From contig JAZKHT010000007.1 of the NCBI GenBank assembly GCA_040385245.1, forward strand, positions 496,001 to 560,000: DNA of 64,000 bases. The letters are read 5' to 3'. This document shows, piece by piece, positions 40,786 through 49,472 of this stretch; within the stretch, counting starts at the first letter, position 1, and every line of letters starts with the position of its first letter. Source of the stretch: JAZKHT01 sp040385245. GTDB taxonomy: Bacteria; Pseudomonadota; Alphaproteobacteria; Rhodobacterales; Rhodobacteraceae. The notes under the pieces are model-generated. The model worked only from the letters and a program-made list of their open reading frames with translations, made no database searches and was not told the origin of the DNA. The translations under genes and the position numbers were made by a program.

Positions 40786-42804
40786 ATGAACCTTGTCGCA
40801 GGCGTGGATGTAGGGGGCACCTTTACCGATCTGGTGATCCTTGATCCGGCCACCGGTTCGGTGCGTCTGGCCAAGGTACCGACAACCCTGCCCAATCAGG
40901 CGGGCGGTGTCATGGCGGCATTTGATGCTGCCGGGGCCGATCTGGCCGATGTCGCGCTGATCGTTCATGGCACCACCACCACGACCAACGCTGTTCTGGA
41001 ACGCGCGTTGTGCAAGACCGGCCTGATCACCACCGCAGGCTTTCGCGACGTGCTGGAACTGGGCCGCCGCACCCGTCCGCAGCCCTATGGCATGACCGGC
41101 ACCTTTACCCCCGTCATCCCCCGCGATCTGCGGCTTGAGGTGGCCGAACGCATGGATGCGCAAGGGCGGGTAATCACCCCGCTGGATGAAGAAGGTTTAC
41201 AGAAAACAGTCTCTAACCTTGCCGAAATGGGCTGTGAAAGCCTTGTGATCCACTTTCTGCACGCCTATGCCAACCCGTCGCACGAACTGCGCGCAGCAGA
41301 GATTGCGCGGGACATCTGGCCCACACCCTATATCACCATGGGTCACGCGCTGCTGTCAGAAAGCCGGGAATATGAACGCGGCGTGACGGCGGCGGTCAAC
41401 GCATCCGTGCAACCGCTGCTGGAACGATATGTCGCGCGGCTGGCCGGCGAATTGCGCGCGCGGGGCTATGCCCGCGATCTGTTGGTGATGAACGGCAATG
41501 GCGGGATGGTCGCAGCCGACAAGGTATCGAAAGAGGCGGTGAAAACGGTCATGTCCGGGCCAGCGTCGGGTGTGATGGCGGCATTGGCGACGGGTCGGCG
41601 CGCCGGGATGCCCAACCTTTTGACTTATGACATGGGCGGCACCTCCACCGATGTTGCCATGATCCGCGACGGCCGCGCGCCCGTCTCGAACGAGATCGAG
41701 GTGGAATATGCCATGCCGATCCACGTTCCGATGGTCGATGTGCGCACCGTCGGCGCAGGGGGCGGCAGCATCGCGCGGGTCGATGCGGGCGGGATGCTGC
41801 GCGTCGGGCCGGACAGTGCGGGGTCGACGCCCGGTCCGATCTGCTATGGCCGCGGCGGCACCCGCGTGACCATCAGCGATGCCAACCTGATCCTGGGTCG
41901 TCTGTCGCCGGACCGGTTCGGCACCGCCGCAGATGCCGCCCGTCGCGCGATGCAGGACCAGATCGGAACGCCGCTGGGCCTGAACACCGAACAGGCGGCG
42001 ATGGCGGTGATCCGCATTGCCAATACCCATATGGCGGGGGCGATCCGCATGGTGTCAATCTCCATGGGCGCGGACCCGCGCGACTTTGCGCTTTTCGCCT
42101 TTGGCGGGGCGGGGCCGCTACATGCCAGCGCCTTGGCGAAAGAGCTGGCAATCCCCCGCGTGCTGATTCCCGCGCGTCCCGGCATCACCAACGCGCTGGG
42201 CTGCGTGGTGGCCGATCTGCGCCATGATTTCGTGCGCACCTTGAACCGGCCGCTGGATACGGTGGACATGGCGCAGGTTCACACTGTTCTGGCCGAACAA
42301 CAGGTTGAAGGCCGCGCCCTGATCGCTGCGGAAAAGATCACGCTGACGGACGTTCGCGCCGAATTCACCGCGGACATGCAGTTCATCGGCCAAACCCATC
42401 TGTTGCGCGTCACCTTGCCGGGGTCGACGCCCAGCCGCGCCGAATTGCAGCAGGGGTTCGAGGCGGCCTATCACGCCCGGTTCCGCGTCACCCTGCCAAC
42501 GATCCGCGCCAATCTGGTGAACCTGAACACATCGGTCATCGGCCAGCGACCGCAGGCCGATCTGTCCCGCCTGATCGACCCTGCCGAACGCAGGCCCACT
42601 GCCGTACCGCGCGAAACGCGCACCGTCTGGTTTGACGGACCGACCGAAACGCCGGTCTACTGGCGCGATCACCTGCCGCTGGATGTGACGCTGACGGGGC
42701 CTGCGATCATCGAACAGATGGACACCACGATCATCGTCGAACCCGGTGACCGTGTGACCAGCGATGCGGATGGAAACCTGATTCTGTGGGTGGACCATGC
42801 TTGA
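40786..42804 (+). CDS. hyuA: Hydantoinase/oxoprolinase subunit A
   Basis: 672 aa; the longer frame would start in livF. The N-terminal HyuA region has DVGGTFTDLVI and VHGTTTTTNAVLER, and the ATPase domain includes MSGPASGVMAAL, TYDMGGTSTDVAMI and RTVGAGGGSIARVDAGG. With HyuB it hydrolyses a cyclic amide (hydantoin, 5-oxoproline, N-methylhydantoin and related lactams) using ATP. In this cluster the logical substrate is a lactam produced by hydroxylation and reduction of an N-heterocycle. The ring-opening role is inference from order. hyuB overlaps by eight bases. Confidence 0.9.
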   Translation: MNLVAGVDVGGTFTDLVILDPATGSVRLAKVPTTLPNQAGGVMAAFDAAGADLADVALIVHGTTTTTNAVLERALCKTGLITTAGFRDVLELGRRTRPQPYGMTGTFTPVIPRDLRLEVAERMDAQGRVITPLDEEGLQKTVSNLAEMGCESLVIHFLHAYANPSHELRAAEIARDIWPTPYITMGHALLSESREYERGVTAAVNASVQPLLERYVARLAGELRARGYARDLLVMNGNGGMVAADKVSKEAVKTVMSGPASGVMAALATGRRAGMPNLLTYDMGGTSTDVAMIRDGRAPVSNEIEVEYAMPIHVPMVDVRTVGAGGGSIARVDAGGMLRVGPDSAGSTPGPICYGRGGTRVTISDANLILGRLSPDRFGTAADAARRAMQDQIGTPLGLNTEQAAMAVIRIANTHMAGAIRMVSISMGADPRDFALFAFGGAGPLHASALAKELAIPRVLIPARPGITNALGCVVADLRHDFVRTLNRPLDTVDMAQVHTVLAEQQVEGRALIAAEKITLTDVRAEFTADMQFIGQTHLLRVTLPGSTPSRAELQQGFEAAYHARFRVTLPTIRANLVNLNTSVIGQRPQADLSRLIDPAERRPTAVPRETRTVWFDGPTETPVYWRDHLPLDVTLTGPAIIEQMDTTIIVEPGDRVTSDADGNLILWVDHA

Positions 42805-44479
42805 CCCCGTCACCCTTGCCGTCATTCAGGCGGGCCTTCAACAGGTCTGCGACGAGATGGACCTGACCTTTTCGCGCGCCGCCTTTTCCCCGGTCATCGC
42901 CGAGGCGGATGATCGGTCAGACGGGATCTATTCCGCCACCGACGGCAGCCTGATCGCCCAAGGCGCGCGGGGCCTGCCGGTGTTTGTCGGAACGATGCAG
43001 TTTTCCACCCGACATATCGTTGAACGCATCGCCAGCGGACAGACCTTGCCGCCGGAACCGGGCGACATCTACATCGTCAACGACCCCTATCTGGGCGGCA
43101 CGCATCTGATGGATGTGCGCTTTGCCATGCCGTTCTACCGGGATGGGCAGATTTACTGCTGGTTGTCCAACACCGGACATTGGCCTGATACGGGGGGTGC
43201 TGTGCCGGGTGGGTTTTCGGCATCCGCCATCAGCGCCGAACAGGAAGGGTTGCGCCTGCCGCCCGTCAAGCTGTTCAAGCGCGGCGCGCTGGATACCGAG
43301 ATTTACCAGATCATCTGTTCCAATATCCGTGTGTCCGAACAGCGCATTGGCGATGTGCAGGCGCAGGCATCGGCGCTGCTGGTGGGGGCAGAGCGGTTGA
43401 CGCAACTGCTGGACCGTTACACCGACGCGACGGTGACCGATGCCATTGCCGCAATGCGCCGGCTGGCAGCGCGGCAGATGCGCGCGAACATCGGGCTGAT
43501 TGCACCCGGTACCTATGCCTCGTGCGCCTATATCGACAGCGACGGCGTGGTGAACGAACCGCTGACCATCGCGCTGGGCGTGACGCGCGACGGAGATACG
43601 CTGACGTTTGATTTCACCGGCTCGTCGCTGCCCTGTGCGGGGCCGATGAACTCGGTGCGCGCAACCACGCTGTCATCGGTCTATCTGGCGATGCGGCATA
43701 TCTTTCCCGACGTGCCGATCAGCGCGGGCGCGTTTGAGCCGCTGGTCATCACGGGCATCGAGGGCACATTTCTGGATGCGCAGTATCCCCGCCCCGTGTC
43801 CGGCTGTGCCGCCGAGGTCAGCCAACGTATTGCCGAGGCGGTGTTCGCGGCCCTTGTGCAGGCGTTGCCCGACCGGGTTACCGCGGCCCCGGCGGGCACG
43901 TCCGGTAACTTTGGCCTTGGCGGGCACGATCCTGAACGTGGCCGTGACTTCGTGATGTACCAGATCAGCGGCGGCGGTTATGGCGGCAATCGCCAGCATG
44001 ACGGGTTGTCGAACGGCTGTTCGACCATCGGCATCTCAAAGGCCCCGCCGGTCGAGATCATGGAGCAGACCTTTCCCGTCCTGTACCGCCGCTATGCCCT
44101 GCACGAAGGGTCGGGTGGTGCGGGCGAACAACGCGGCGGTTTCGGTCTGGATTATGAAATTGAACTGCTGCGCGGCACGGCCCGTGCCAGTTTCGTGATG
44201 GATCATGGCCGAATCGGCCCGCAGGGCGCGCTGGGTGGGAAAGATGGTGCGGTGAACCGGGTGGAAATCCTGCGCGGCGGGGAAATCCTGATCCCCGAAC
44301 ATCTGTCAAAGGCGCAGGACATCACCCTTGCCCCCGGCGACCGGGTGCGCGTCCAAACCCCCGGTGGCGGCGGTTACGGCGATCCCGCGCGCCGGGATCC
44401 GGCGCTGATCGCCGAAGATGTGCGACTTGGCCGCTACACGCGCGAACAGGCCCGCGCACTGTGGGGTTGGACGGGCTGA
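42797..44479 (+). CDS. hyuB: Hydantoinase/oxoprolinase subunit B
   Basis: 560 aa. HyuB features: MDLTFSRAAFSPVIAEADDRSDGIYS, GDIYIVNDPYLGGTHLMDV, HWPDTGG, and the C-terminal HEGSGGAGEQRGGFGLDYEIELL and TPGGGGYGDPARRDP. Length is normal for the family. It carries the amide-hydrolysing half of the enzyme; HyuA provides ATP activation. Eight-base overlap with hyuA guarantees joint synthesis. Confidence 0.92.
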   Translation: MLDPVTLAVIQAGLQQVCDEMDLTFSRAAFSPVIAEADDRSDGIYSATDGSLIAQGARGLPVFVGTMQFSTRHIVERIASGQTLPPEPGDIYIVNDPYLGGTHLMDVRFAMPFYRDGQIYCWLSNTGHWPDTGGAVPGGFSASAISAEQEGLRLPPVKLFKRGALDTEIYQIICSNIRVSEQRIGDVQAQASALLVGAERLTQLLDRYTDATVTDAIAAMRRLAARQMRANIGLIAPGTYASCAYIDSDGVVNEPLTIALGVTRDGDTLTFDFTGSSLPCAGPMNSVRATTLSSVYLAMRHIFPDVPISAGAFEPLVITGIEGTFLDAQYPRPVSGCAAEVSQRIAEAVFAALVQALPDRVTAAPAGTSGNFGLGGHDPERGRDFVMYQISGGGYGGNRQHDGLSNGCSTIGISKAPPVEIMEQTFPVLYRRYALHEGSGGAGEQRGGFGLDYEIELLRGTARASFVMDHGRIGPQGALGGKDGAVNRVEILRGGEILIPEHLSKAQDITLAPGDRVRVQTPGGGGYGDPARRDPALIAEDVRLGRYTREQARALWGWTG

Positions 44480-44502
44480 GACAAACCCGCTATCGATTTG
44501 CC

Positions 44503-45465
44503 ATGTTGAACGCATTTCGCCACATCGAAGATCGCCTGACCCGCCTTTTGCCCGGGGAATCGCTGGCCTATGCCCTTTGGATCGACCTTGTTCGCCCGAC
44601 TGACGCCGAAACCGCCGCCATCGTCGCGCTGGGGTCCGAGGTGCCGACCCTTGCGGATATGGAAGAGATCGAGATTTCCAACCGATTGTATCGGCATGAC
44701 GGGCTTGATTACATGACGGTCGTCCTGTCGGGCCACAGTGAAAGCGCCAACCCGATTTCCGGCCCGATCACCTTTATCCTGTCCGAACACCGGTTGATCA
44801 CCGTGCGCCACCACGACAGCCGCCCGTTCGAGACGTATCCAGAACGCGCGGACAAGGTGGGTATCGGTTGCGGCGATGCAAACAGCCTGTTCCTGTCGCT
44901 GGTCGAAGAAATCGTGGGTCGGCTGGCCGATTTGCTGGAATCGGCGGGCCGCGGACTGGATGCGGTATCGCGGTCCGTCTATGAACCGGGCAGCACCGGC
45001 CTGCGCCAGGACCGGCTGGAGCTGGCCTTGCAACGCGTTGGGCGCGAAGGCGAATTGCTGGGTATCATCCGTCTGTCGCTGCTGACCCTTGGTCGTGCGC
45101 TTGGATTTTATTCACAGACCGCAACAGACCGGCACGGTGATGAAGGATTGGCCGCGGCCGTTACGAACCTGATGCGCGATATCAACGCGCTAGAGGTGCA
45201 CACCGATTTCCTTGGCACGCGGGTCGCGCTGACGTCCGATGCCACGCTTGGGATGATCAACCTGTTGCAGAACGCCACGGTGCGCATCGTTTCGGTCGTG
45301 GCGGCACTGTTCATGCCGCCGACGCTGATTGCCAGTGTCTACGGCATGAACTTTGCCACCATGCCCGAGCTTGGCTACCGATTTGGCTATCCGGCAGCGG
45401 TCGGTCTGATGGTGTTCTCCTCGGTGGCGGCGTGGGTGTTCTTCAAATGGAAGCGGTGGTTGTGA
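44503..45465 (+). CDS. CorA/ZntB family divalent metal ion transporter
   Basis: 320 aa from ATG 44503. The cytosolic domain fills residues 1-260, with long helices (NLMRDINALEVHTDFLGTRVALTSDATLGMINLLQN). Two C-terminal membrane helices follow: VVAALFMPPTLIASVYGMNF with the conserved YGMNF selectivity motif at 280-284, and AAVGLMVFSSVAAWVFFKWKRW. CorA members move Mg, Co or Ni inward; ZntB members move Zn. It starts 23 bases after hyuB and ends overlapping the ModE gene, so it may be co-expressed with both, though its ion need not relate to either. Confidence 0.88.
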   Translation: MLNAFRHIEDRLTRLLPGESLAYALWIDLVRPTDAETAAIVALGSEVPTLADMEEIEISNRLYRHDGLDYMTVVLSGHSESANPISGPITFILSEHRLITVRHHDSRPFETYPERADKVGIGCGDANSLFLSLVEEIVGRLADLLESAGRGLDAVSRSVYEPGSTGLRQDRLELALQRVGREGELLGIIRLSLLTLGRALGFYSQTATDRHGDEGLAAAVTNLMRDINALEVHTDFLGTRVALTSDATLGMINLLQNATVRIVSVVAALFMPPTLIASVYGMNFATMPELGYRFGYPAAVGLMVFSSVAAWVFFKWKRWL

Positions 45466-45830
45466 CAGGCCCGCTGCGTCTGTGGTCGCGCATCGTCCAG
45501 GATGGCGCGAAAGAGCCTGTGATGGGGCCCGGCAAGGCGCAATTGCTGGAACTCATCCGCGACACAGGGTCCATCTCTGCCGCAGGCCGCGCGATGGGGA
45601 TGAGCTATCGGCGCGCCTGGCTGCTGGTCGATGCGATGAACACCGCGTTCCGCGCGCCCTTGGTTGAAAGCGCGCGCGGTGGGGCTGCAGGCGGCGGCGC
45701 GCGTCTGACCGAAACGGGGCAGGCCGCGTTGGCCGCCTATCGTGCGCTGCAATCTGCGGCGAATGCGGCGGCGGCGCCCCATCTGGCGGCGATGCAAGCC
45801 TTGATACCCGATGTATCCAACGGGAAATAA
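45447..45830 (+). CDS. Short ModE-type molybdate-responsive regulator (DNA-binding domain only)
   Basis: About 127 aa; the start is ATG 45447 or GTG 45462, the latter overlapping the corA-like stop as GTGA. The winged helix is the ModE/LysR-like form: GPGKAQLLELIRDTGSISAAGRAMGMSYRRAWLLVDAMNTAF, followed by GGGARLTETGQAALAAYRAL. The two C-terminal molybdate-binding (TOBE/Mop) domains of E. coli ModE are absent. A perfect ModE-like box lies 27 bases downstream, before modA, so it probably controls modABC. How it senses molybdate without a Mop domain is unclear. Confidence 0.85.
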   Translation: MEAVVVTGPLRLWSRIVQDGAKEPVMGPGKAQLLELIRDTGSISAAGRAMGMSYRRAWLLVDAMNTAFRAPLVESARGGAAGGGARLTETGQAALAAYRALQSAANAAAAPHLAAMQALIPDVSNGK

Positions 45831-45856
45831 CGCTTGCCTGTGTCGGATGTGCTGGG

Positions 45857-45878
45857 GTTATATCCTGACAGATATAAC
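45857..45878. promoter_or_regulatory. ModE box upstream of modA
   Basis: GTTATATC, six bases, GATATAAC: a perfect inverted repeat that matches the known ModE recognition pattern (TATAT-type half sites). TTGCCT at 45834-45839 and TTATAT at 45858-45863 (18-base spacer) could be the -35 and -10, so the box would block RNA polymerase, as expected for molybdate-dependent repression. Confidence 0.85.
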
Positions 45879-45893
45879 GAATTGGCCCGCGCA

Positions 45894-46640
45894 ATGATCC
45901 GACTGCTTGCCACACTTGCCCTGCTGTGCGCGCCGCTTGCCGCACAGGCCGAAATCGTGCTGGTCGCCGTTGCCGCCAACTATGCCGCCGCCGCCGAAGA
46001 CATCGCCACTGCCTTTGCCTCCGCGACCGGTCATCAGGCGCAGATCACCACCGGGTCCAGCGGCAAGTTGCACGCGCAGATTTCGCAAGGCGCACCCTTT
46101 GCCATCCTGCTGGCAGCCGATACCAAGACACCCGCCGCGCTTGAGGATGAAGGTCTGGCCGTTCCCGGCAGCCGGTTCACCTATGCCATTGGCGGGCTGA
46201 CGCTGTATTCTGCTGATCCCGCGTTGATCGGCCCCGATCCGCTGTCTGCGCTGATGGCAGCGCGGTTCATCGCCATCGCCAATCCCGACCTTGCCCCCTA
46301 CGGCCTTGCCGCGGAGCAGGCGCTGACGGCGTTGGGGCAGTGGGATGCGGTTCAGCCCAAGATCGTGACGGGCCAGAACATCGGTCAGGTCTTTGCCATG
46401 GCAGAGGCGGGTGCAGCCGATGCCGCGTTCGTCGCCACCTCGGCCCTGACGGGTCGCGCCGGTGGGTCGCGCTGGGATGTGCCGCAGGATTTGTTCACCC
46501 CGATCCGGCAGGATGCGGTGCTGCTGCTGCCGGGGCAGGGCAATGCCGCAGCCTTGGCATTCATGGAATTTCTGCGGACCGACACCGCCCGCGCCCTTGC
46601 CGAACGGCGGGGTTACAAGACCGGGGATGATCCTGCCTGA
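45894..46640 (+). CDS. modA: Molybdate-binding periplasmic protein
   Basis: 248 aa from ATG 45894 with signal peptide MIRLLATLALLCAPLAAQAE; the frame upstream overlaps the ModE box. ModA features: VAVAANYAAAAEDIATAFASATGHQ, TTGSSGKLHAQISQGAPFAILLAAD and the late QDLFTPIRQDAVLL. Binds molybdate or tungstate in the periplasm for ModBC. Overlaps modB by 14 bases. Provides molybdenum for enzymes such as the hydroxylase at 29156. Confidence 0.92.
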   Translation: MIRLLATLALLCAPLAAQAEIVLVAVAANYAAAAEDIATAFASATGHQAQITTGSSGKLHAQISQGAPFAILLAADTKTPAALEDEGLAVPGSRFTYAIGGLTLYSADPALIGPDPLSALMAARFIAIANPDLAPYGLAAEQALTALGQWDAVQPKIVTGQNIGQVFAMAEAGAADAAFVATSALTGRAGGSRWDVPQDLFTPIRQDAVLLLPGQGNAAALAFMEFLRTDTARALAERRGYKTGDDPA

Positions 46641-47301
46641 CCTGTCCCCCCTTTGGCTGACGCTGGAACTGGCAACCGTGACCACGGTGATCCTGTTGGC
46701 CTTGGGCACACCCTTGGCCTGGTGGCTGGCACAGACCAGAACGCGCGTAAAACCGGTGATCGAGGCGATCACCGCGCTGCCGCTGGTGTTGCCGCCCACG
46801 GTGCTGGGGTTTTATTTGCTGATCCTGTTCAGCCCCAAATCCACCCTTGGCGGTTGGTGGGTGGACATGACGGGATCGACGTTGACGTTTTCCTTTGCCG
46901 GGCTGGTCGTCGCATCTGTGCTGTATTCGCTGCCCTTCACGGTTCAGCCGCTGCAATCCGCGTTCGAAGCCATGGGCCGCGCCCCGCTAGAGGCGGCATC
47001 CACCCTGCGCGCCGGACCGCTGGACCGGTTTCTGACCGTCGCCGCCCCGATCTGCGGGCGCGGGTTTTTGACGGCAGCAGTGCTGTCATTCGCGCATACC
47101 TTGGGTGAATTCGGGGTCGTGCTGATGGTCGGGGGCAATATTCCGGGCGAGACCAAGGTGATCTCCATTGCGATCTACGAACGGGTTGAAACCATCGACT
47201 ATGCCGCAGCGCATGTGCTGTCGGGGATCATGCTGGCGCTGTCGTTTGCAGTGCTGCTGCTGGTTTATACCCTGAACCGGCGCTTTCCGGTGCATCTGTG
47301 A
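46627..47301 (+). CDS. modB: Molybdate ABC transporter permease
   Basis: 224 aa from ATG 46627; the longer frame lies within modA. Five or so membrane segments beginning LWLTLELATVTTVILLALGTPLAWWLAQ. The coupling motif is FEAMGRAPLEAASTLRAGPLDRF. TFSFAGLVVASVLYSLPFTVQPLQ and HTLGEFGVVLMVGGNIPGETKVISIAIYE are distinctive of ModB. Overlaps modC by GTGA. Confidence 0.92.
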   Translation: MILPDLSPLWLTLELATVTTVILLALGTPLAWWLAQTRTRVKPVIEAITALPLVLPPTVLGFYLLILFSPKSTLGGWWVDMTGSTLTFSFAGLVVASVLYSLPFTVQPLQSAFEAMGRAPLEAASTLRAGPLDRFLTVAAPICGRGFLTAAVLSFAHTLGEFGVVLMVGGNIPGETKVISIAIYERVETIDYAAAHVLSGIMLALSFAVLLLVYTLNRRFPVHL

Positions 47302-48371
47302 TGCTGTCGGTCGATATCAGCCACAGCTTTCCGGGGTTCGATCTGCGGGTCAGCCACGGCTTTGGCGCGGGTCTGACGGCGATTTTCGGCAAATCGGGGT
47401 CGGGGAAAAGCACGCTTTTGCGCATTTTGGCGGGGTTAGAGCCACATTCGACTGGCACTGTGCAGATGAACGGCACCGTCTGGCAGGGCAGCGGCACCTT
47501 TTTGCCGCCGCACAAACGTGGTGTCGGATACGTCTTTCAGGACGCGCGCCTGTTCCCGCATCTGACGGTGGCGGGCAACCTGCGCTATGCCGAAAAGCGC
47601 GCGCCACAGCCGGGACCGAGCATGGCGCAGGTGGTGCAGGACTTCGATTTGTCCCCCCTGCTGGCCCGCTACCCCGGCAGACTGTCGGGCGGGGAAAAGC
47701 AGCGCGTCGCCATCGCCCGCGCCCTGCTGTCGGCACCGCGCATCCTGCTGATGGATGAACCGCTGGCAGCCCTTGACGCCACCCGCAAGGCCGAAATCCT
47801 GCCCTATCTGGAACGGCTGCGCGACCGGGGGGATATCCCGATGCTCTACGTCAGCCATTCCCTGTCCGAGGTGGCGCGATTGGCTGCGGACATCGTCGTT
47901 CTGGACGCCGGCCGCATTCTGCGCGCAGGCCAGACCGCTGACGTACTGTCAGACCCCGCCGCCGTGCCCGATCTGGGCGTGCGCGAGGCGGGGGCGGTTC
48001 TGCGCGCGAAAGTCGCCGCCCATTATGCCGATGGTCTGACCGAACTTGCCGTATCCGCAGGGGCGCTGTTCCTGCCACGGATCAGTGCCGCTGTCGGCAC
48101 CGATCTGCGCATCCGTATTCCGGCGCAAGATGTGATGCTGTCGCTGACCCGGCCCGAAGGGATCTCTGCCCTGAACATCCTGCCCGCCACGGTGACAGCG
48201 GTGCATCGCGGCGACGGGCCGGGTGTGGCGGTGGCGCTGCTGTCGGGGTCTGACCGGTTGCTGGCACGGATCACCCGCAGGTCTGCCGATGCCTTGGGCC
48301 TTGTGCCCGGCACCGCCTGCCATGCGGTGCTGAAATCAGTGGCCGTCAGCCATGCCGATGTCGGTGCCTGA
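47298..48371 (+). CDS. modC: Molybdate ABC transporter ATPase
   Basis: 357 aa; GTG 47298 overlaps the modB stop, with ATG 47301 as an equal alternative. Walker A is GKSGSGKSTLLRIL, signature LSGGEKQRVAIARAL, Walker B ILLMDEPLAALD, switch YVSHSLSEVARLA. The C-terminal third is a molybdate-binding Mop/TOBE domain (ISALNILPATVTAVH), which could sense cytosolic molybdate. Its last 36 bases overlap nagA on the opposite strand, so the two operons meet tail to tail. Confidence 0.92.
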   Translation: MMLSVDISHSFPGFDLRVSHGFGAGLTAIFGKSGSGKSTLLRILAGLEPHSTGTVQMNGTVWQGSGTFLPPHKRGVGYVFQDARLFPHLTVAGNLRYAEKRAPQPGPSMAQVVQDFDLSPLLARYPGRLSGGEKQRVAIARALLSAPRILLMDEPLAALDATRKAEILPYLERLRDRGDIPMLYVSHSLSEVARLAADIVVLDAGRILRAGQTADVLSDPAAVPDLGVREAGAVLRAKVAAHYADGLTELAVSAGALFLPRISAAVGTDLRIRIPAQDVMLSLTRPEGISALNILPATVTAVHRGDGPGVAVALLSGSDRLLARITRRSADALGLVPGTACHAVLKSVAVSHADVGA

Positions 48372-49472
48372 CCGCCACACCTGCCGCAGCGACCAGTCCG
48401 CGCCCAGATGCACCATGTCGGCCACGCGACCCGGTGCCAGATGCCCCAAGGTATCCGCACGCCACAGCACCCGCGCCGGGATTGACGTTGCCATTGCCAG
48501 CGCGCGTTCCACCGGGATGCCCACATTATTGACCAGCACCTGAACCGCACGCGGCAGCGTCAGATCGGCCCCGGCCAGCGTACCATCGGCCAGCGTCAGC
48601 CGCCCACCCCTGCGCAGGATGTGCCGCCCGCCAAGTGTGAATTCCGTCCCGTCCGTTCCTGCCAGCGCCATGCAGTCGGACACCAGAAACACCCCGTCGG
48701 CCTTTGCCGCCAGCGCGATCCGCATGACGTCCGGCACCACATGGATGGCATCCGCGATCAGCCCGGAAAAGCTGTTGCCCGCCAGAACAGCCCCCACCAA
48801 CCCGGGTTCGCGGTTGCCAAGCTGGCTCATGGCGTTGAACAAGTGCGTCGCACAGCGCGCGCCAGCGGCCATCGCGGCCTGCGCCTGCGCTGCGGTGCAG
48901 TCGGTATGGCCAAGGCTGACCACGATCCCCGCCGCTGCCATTCGGGCAATCTGTTCGACGCTGACCGATTCCGGTGCGACCGTCACCATCAGCGACGGCA
49001 ACCCAGTCGCCGCGCGCAGCATCAATGCAAGATCGTCGTCCGTCATGGGCCGGATCAGGGCGGGGTCATGCGCGCCCTTGCGCCGGGGGTCCAGATGCGG
49101 GCCTTCGATGTGCAGGCCCAGAAATCCCGGCACCCCGGCCCGCGTCGCCGCGATACCGACATCGACCACCCGTGCTGTGGCCTGTGGCGTGTCAGTGATC
49201 AGTGTGGGCAGGCACCCCGTCGCGCCCAACTGTGCCTGCACGGCGCAGATGTGGCGCAGGGCATCCATATCCGTGGCCCCGTCCACCGCCACCCCGCCCG
49301 ACCCGTTGACCTGCAGATCGAGAAATCCCGGCGCAAGGATACCACCCGCCAACGTCACAACGTCGCCCACCGGATCACCGATGGCCACGACGTGCCCGTC
49401 CGCCACCACCAGTGCCGCACCGCGATGCAGGCGCACCCCGTCAAAGATGTCGGCCCCGATATAGCTTTTCAT
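48336..49472 (-). CDS. nagA: N-acetylglucosamine-6-phosphate deacetylase
   Basis: 378 aa amidohydrolase. Seen: GGILAPGFLDLQVNGSGG, the metal Glu in GLHIEGPHLDPRRKGAHDP, His residues in SLGHTDCTAAQAQAAMAAGARCATHLFNAM, and the catalytic Asp in FLVSDCMALAGTDG. It removes acetate from GlcNAc-6-phosphate to give glucosamine-6-phosphate. The start shares one base with the SIS gene stop (TGATG). Last gene of the minus amino-sugar operon. Confidence 0.93.
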   Translation of the reverse strand: MKSYIGADIFDGVRLHRGAALVVADGHVVAIGDPVGDVVTLAGGILAPGFLDLQVNGSGGVAVDGATDMDALRHICAVQAQLGATGCLPTLITDTPQATARVVDVGIAATRAGVPGFLGLHIEGPHLDPRRKGAHDPALIRPMTDDDLALMLRAATGLPSLMVTVAPESVSVEQIARMAAAGIVVSLGHTDCTAAQAQAAMAAGARCATHLFNAMSQLGNREPGLVGAVLAGNSFSGLIADAIHVVPDVMRIALAAKADGVFLVSDCMALAGTDGTEFTLGGRHILRRGGRLTLADGTLAGADLTLPRAVQVLVNNVGIPVERALAMATSIPARVLWRADTLGHLAPGRVADMVHLGADWSLRQVWRSGTDIGMADGH

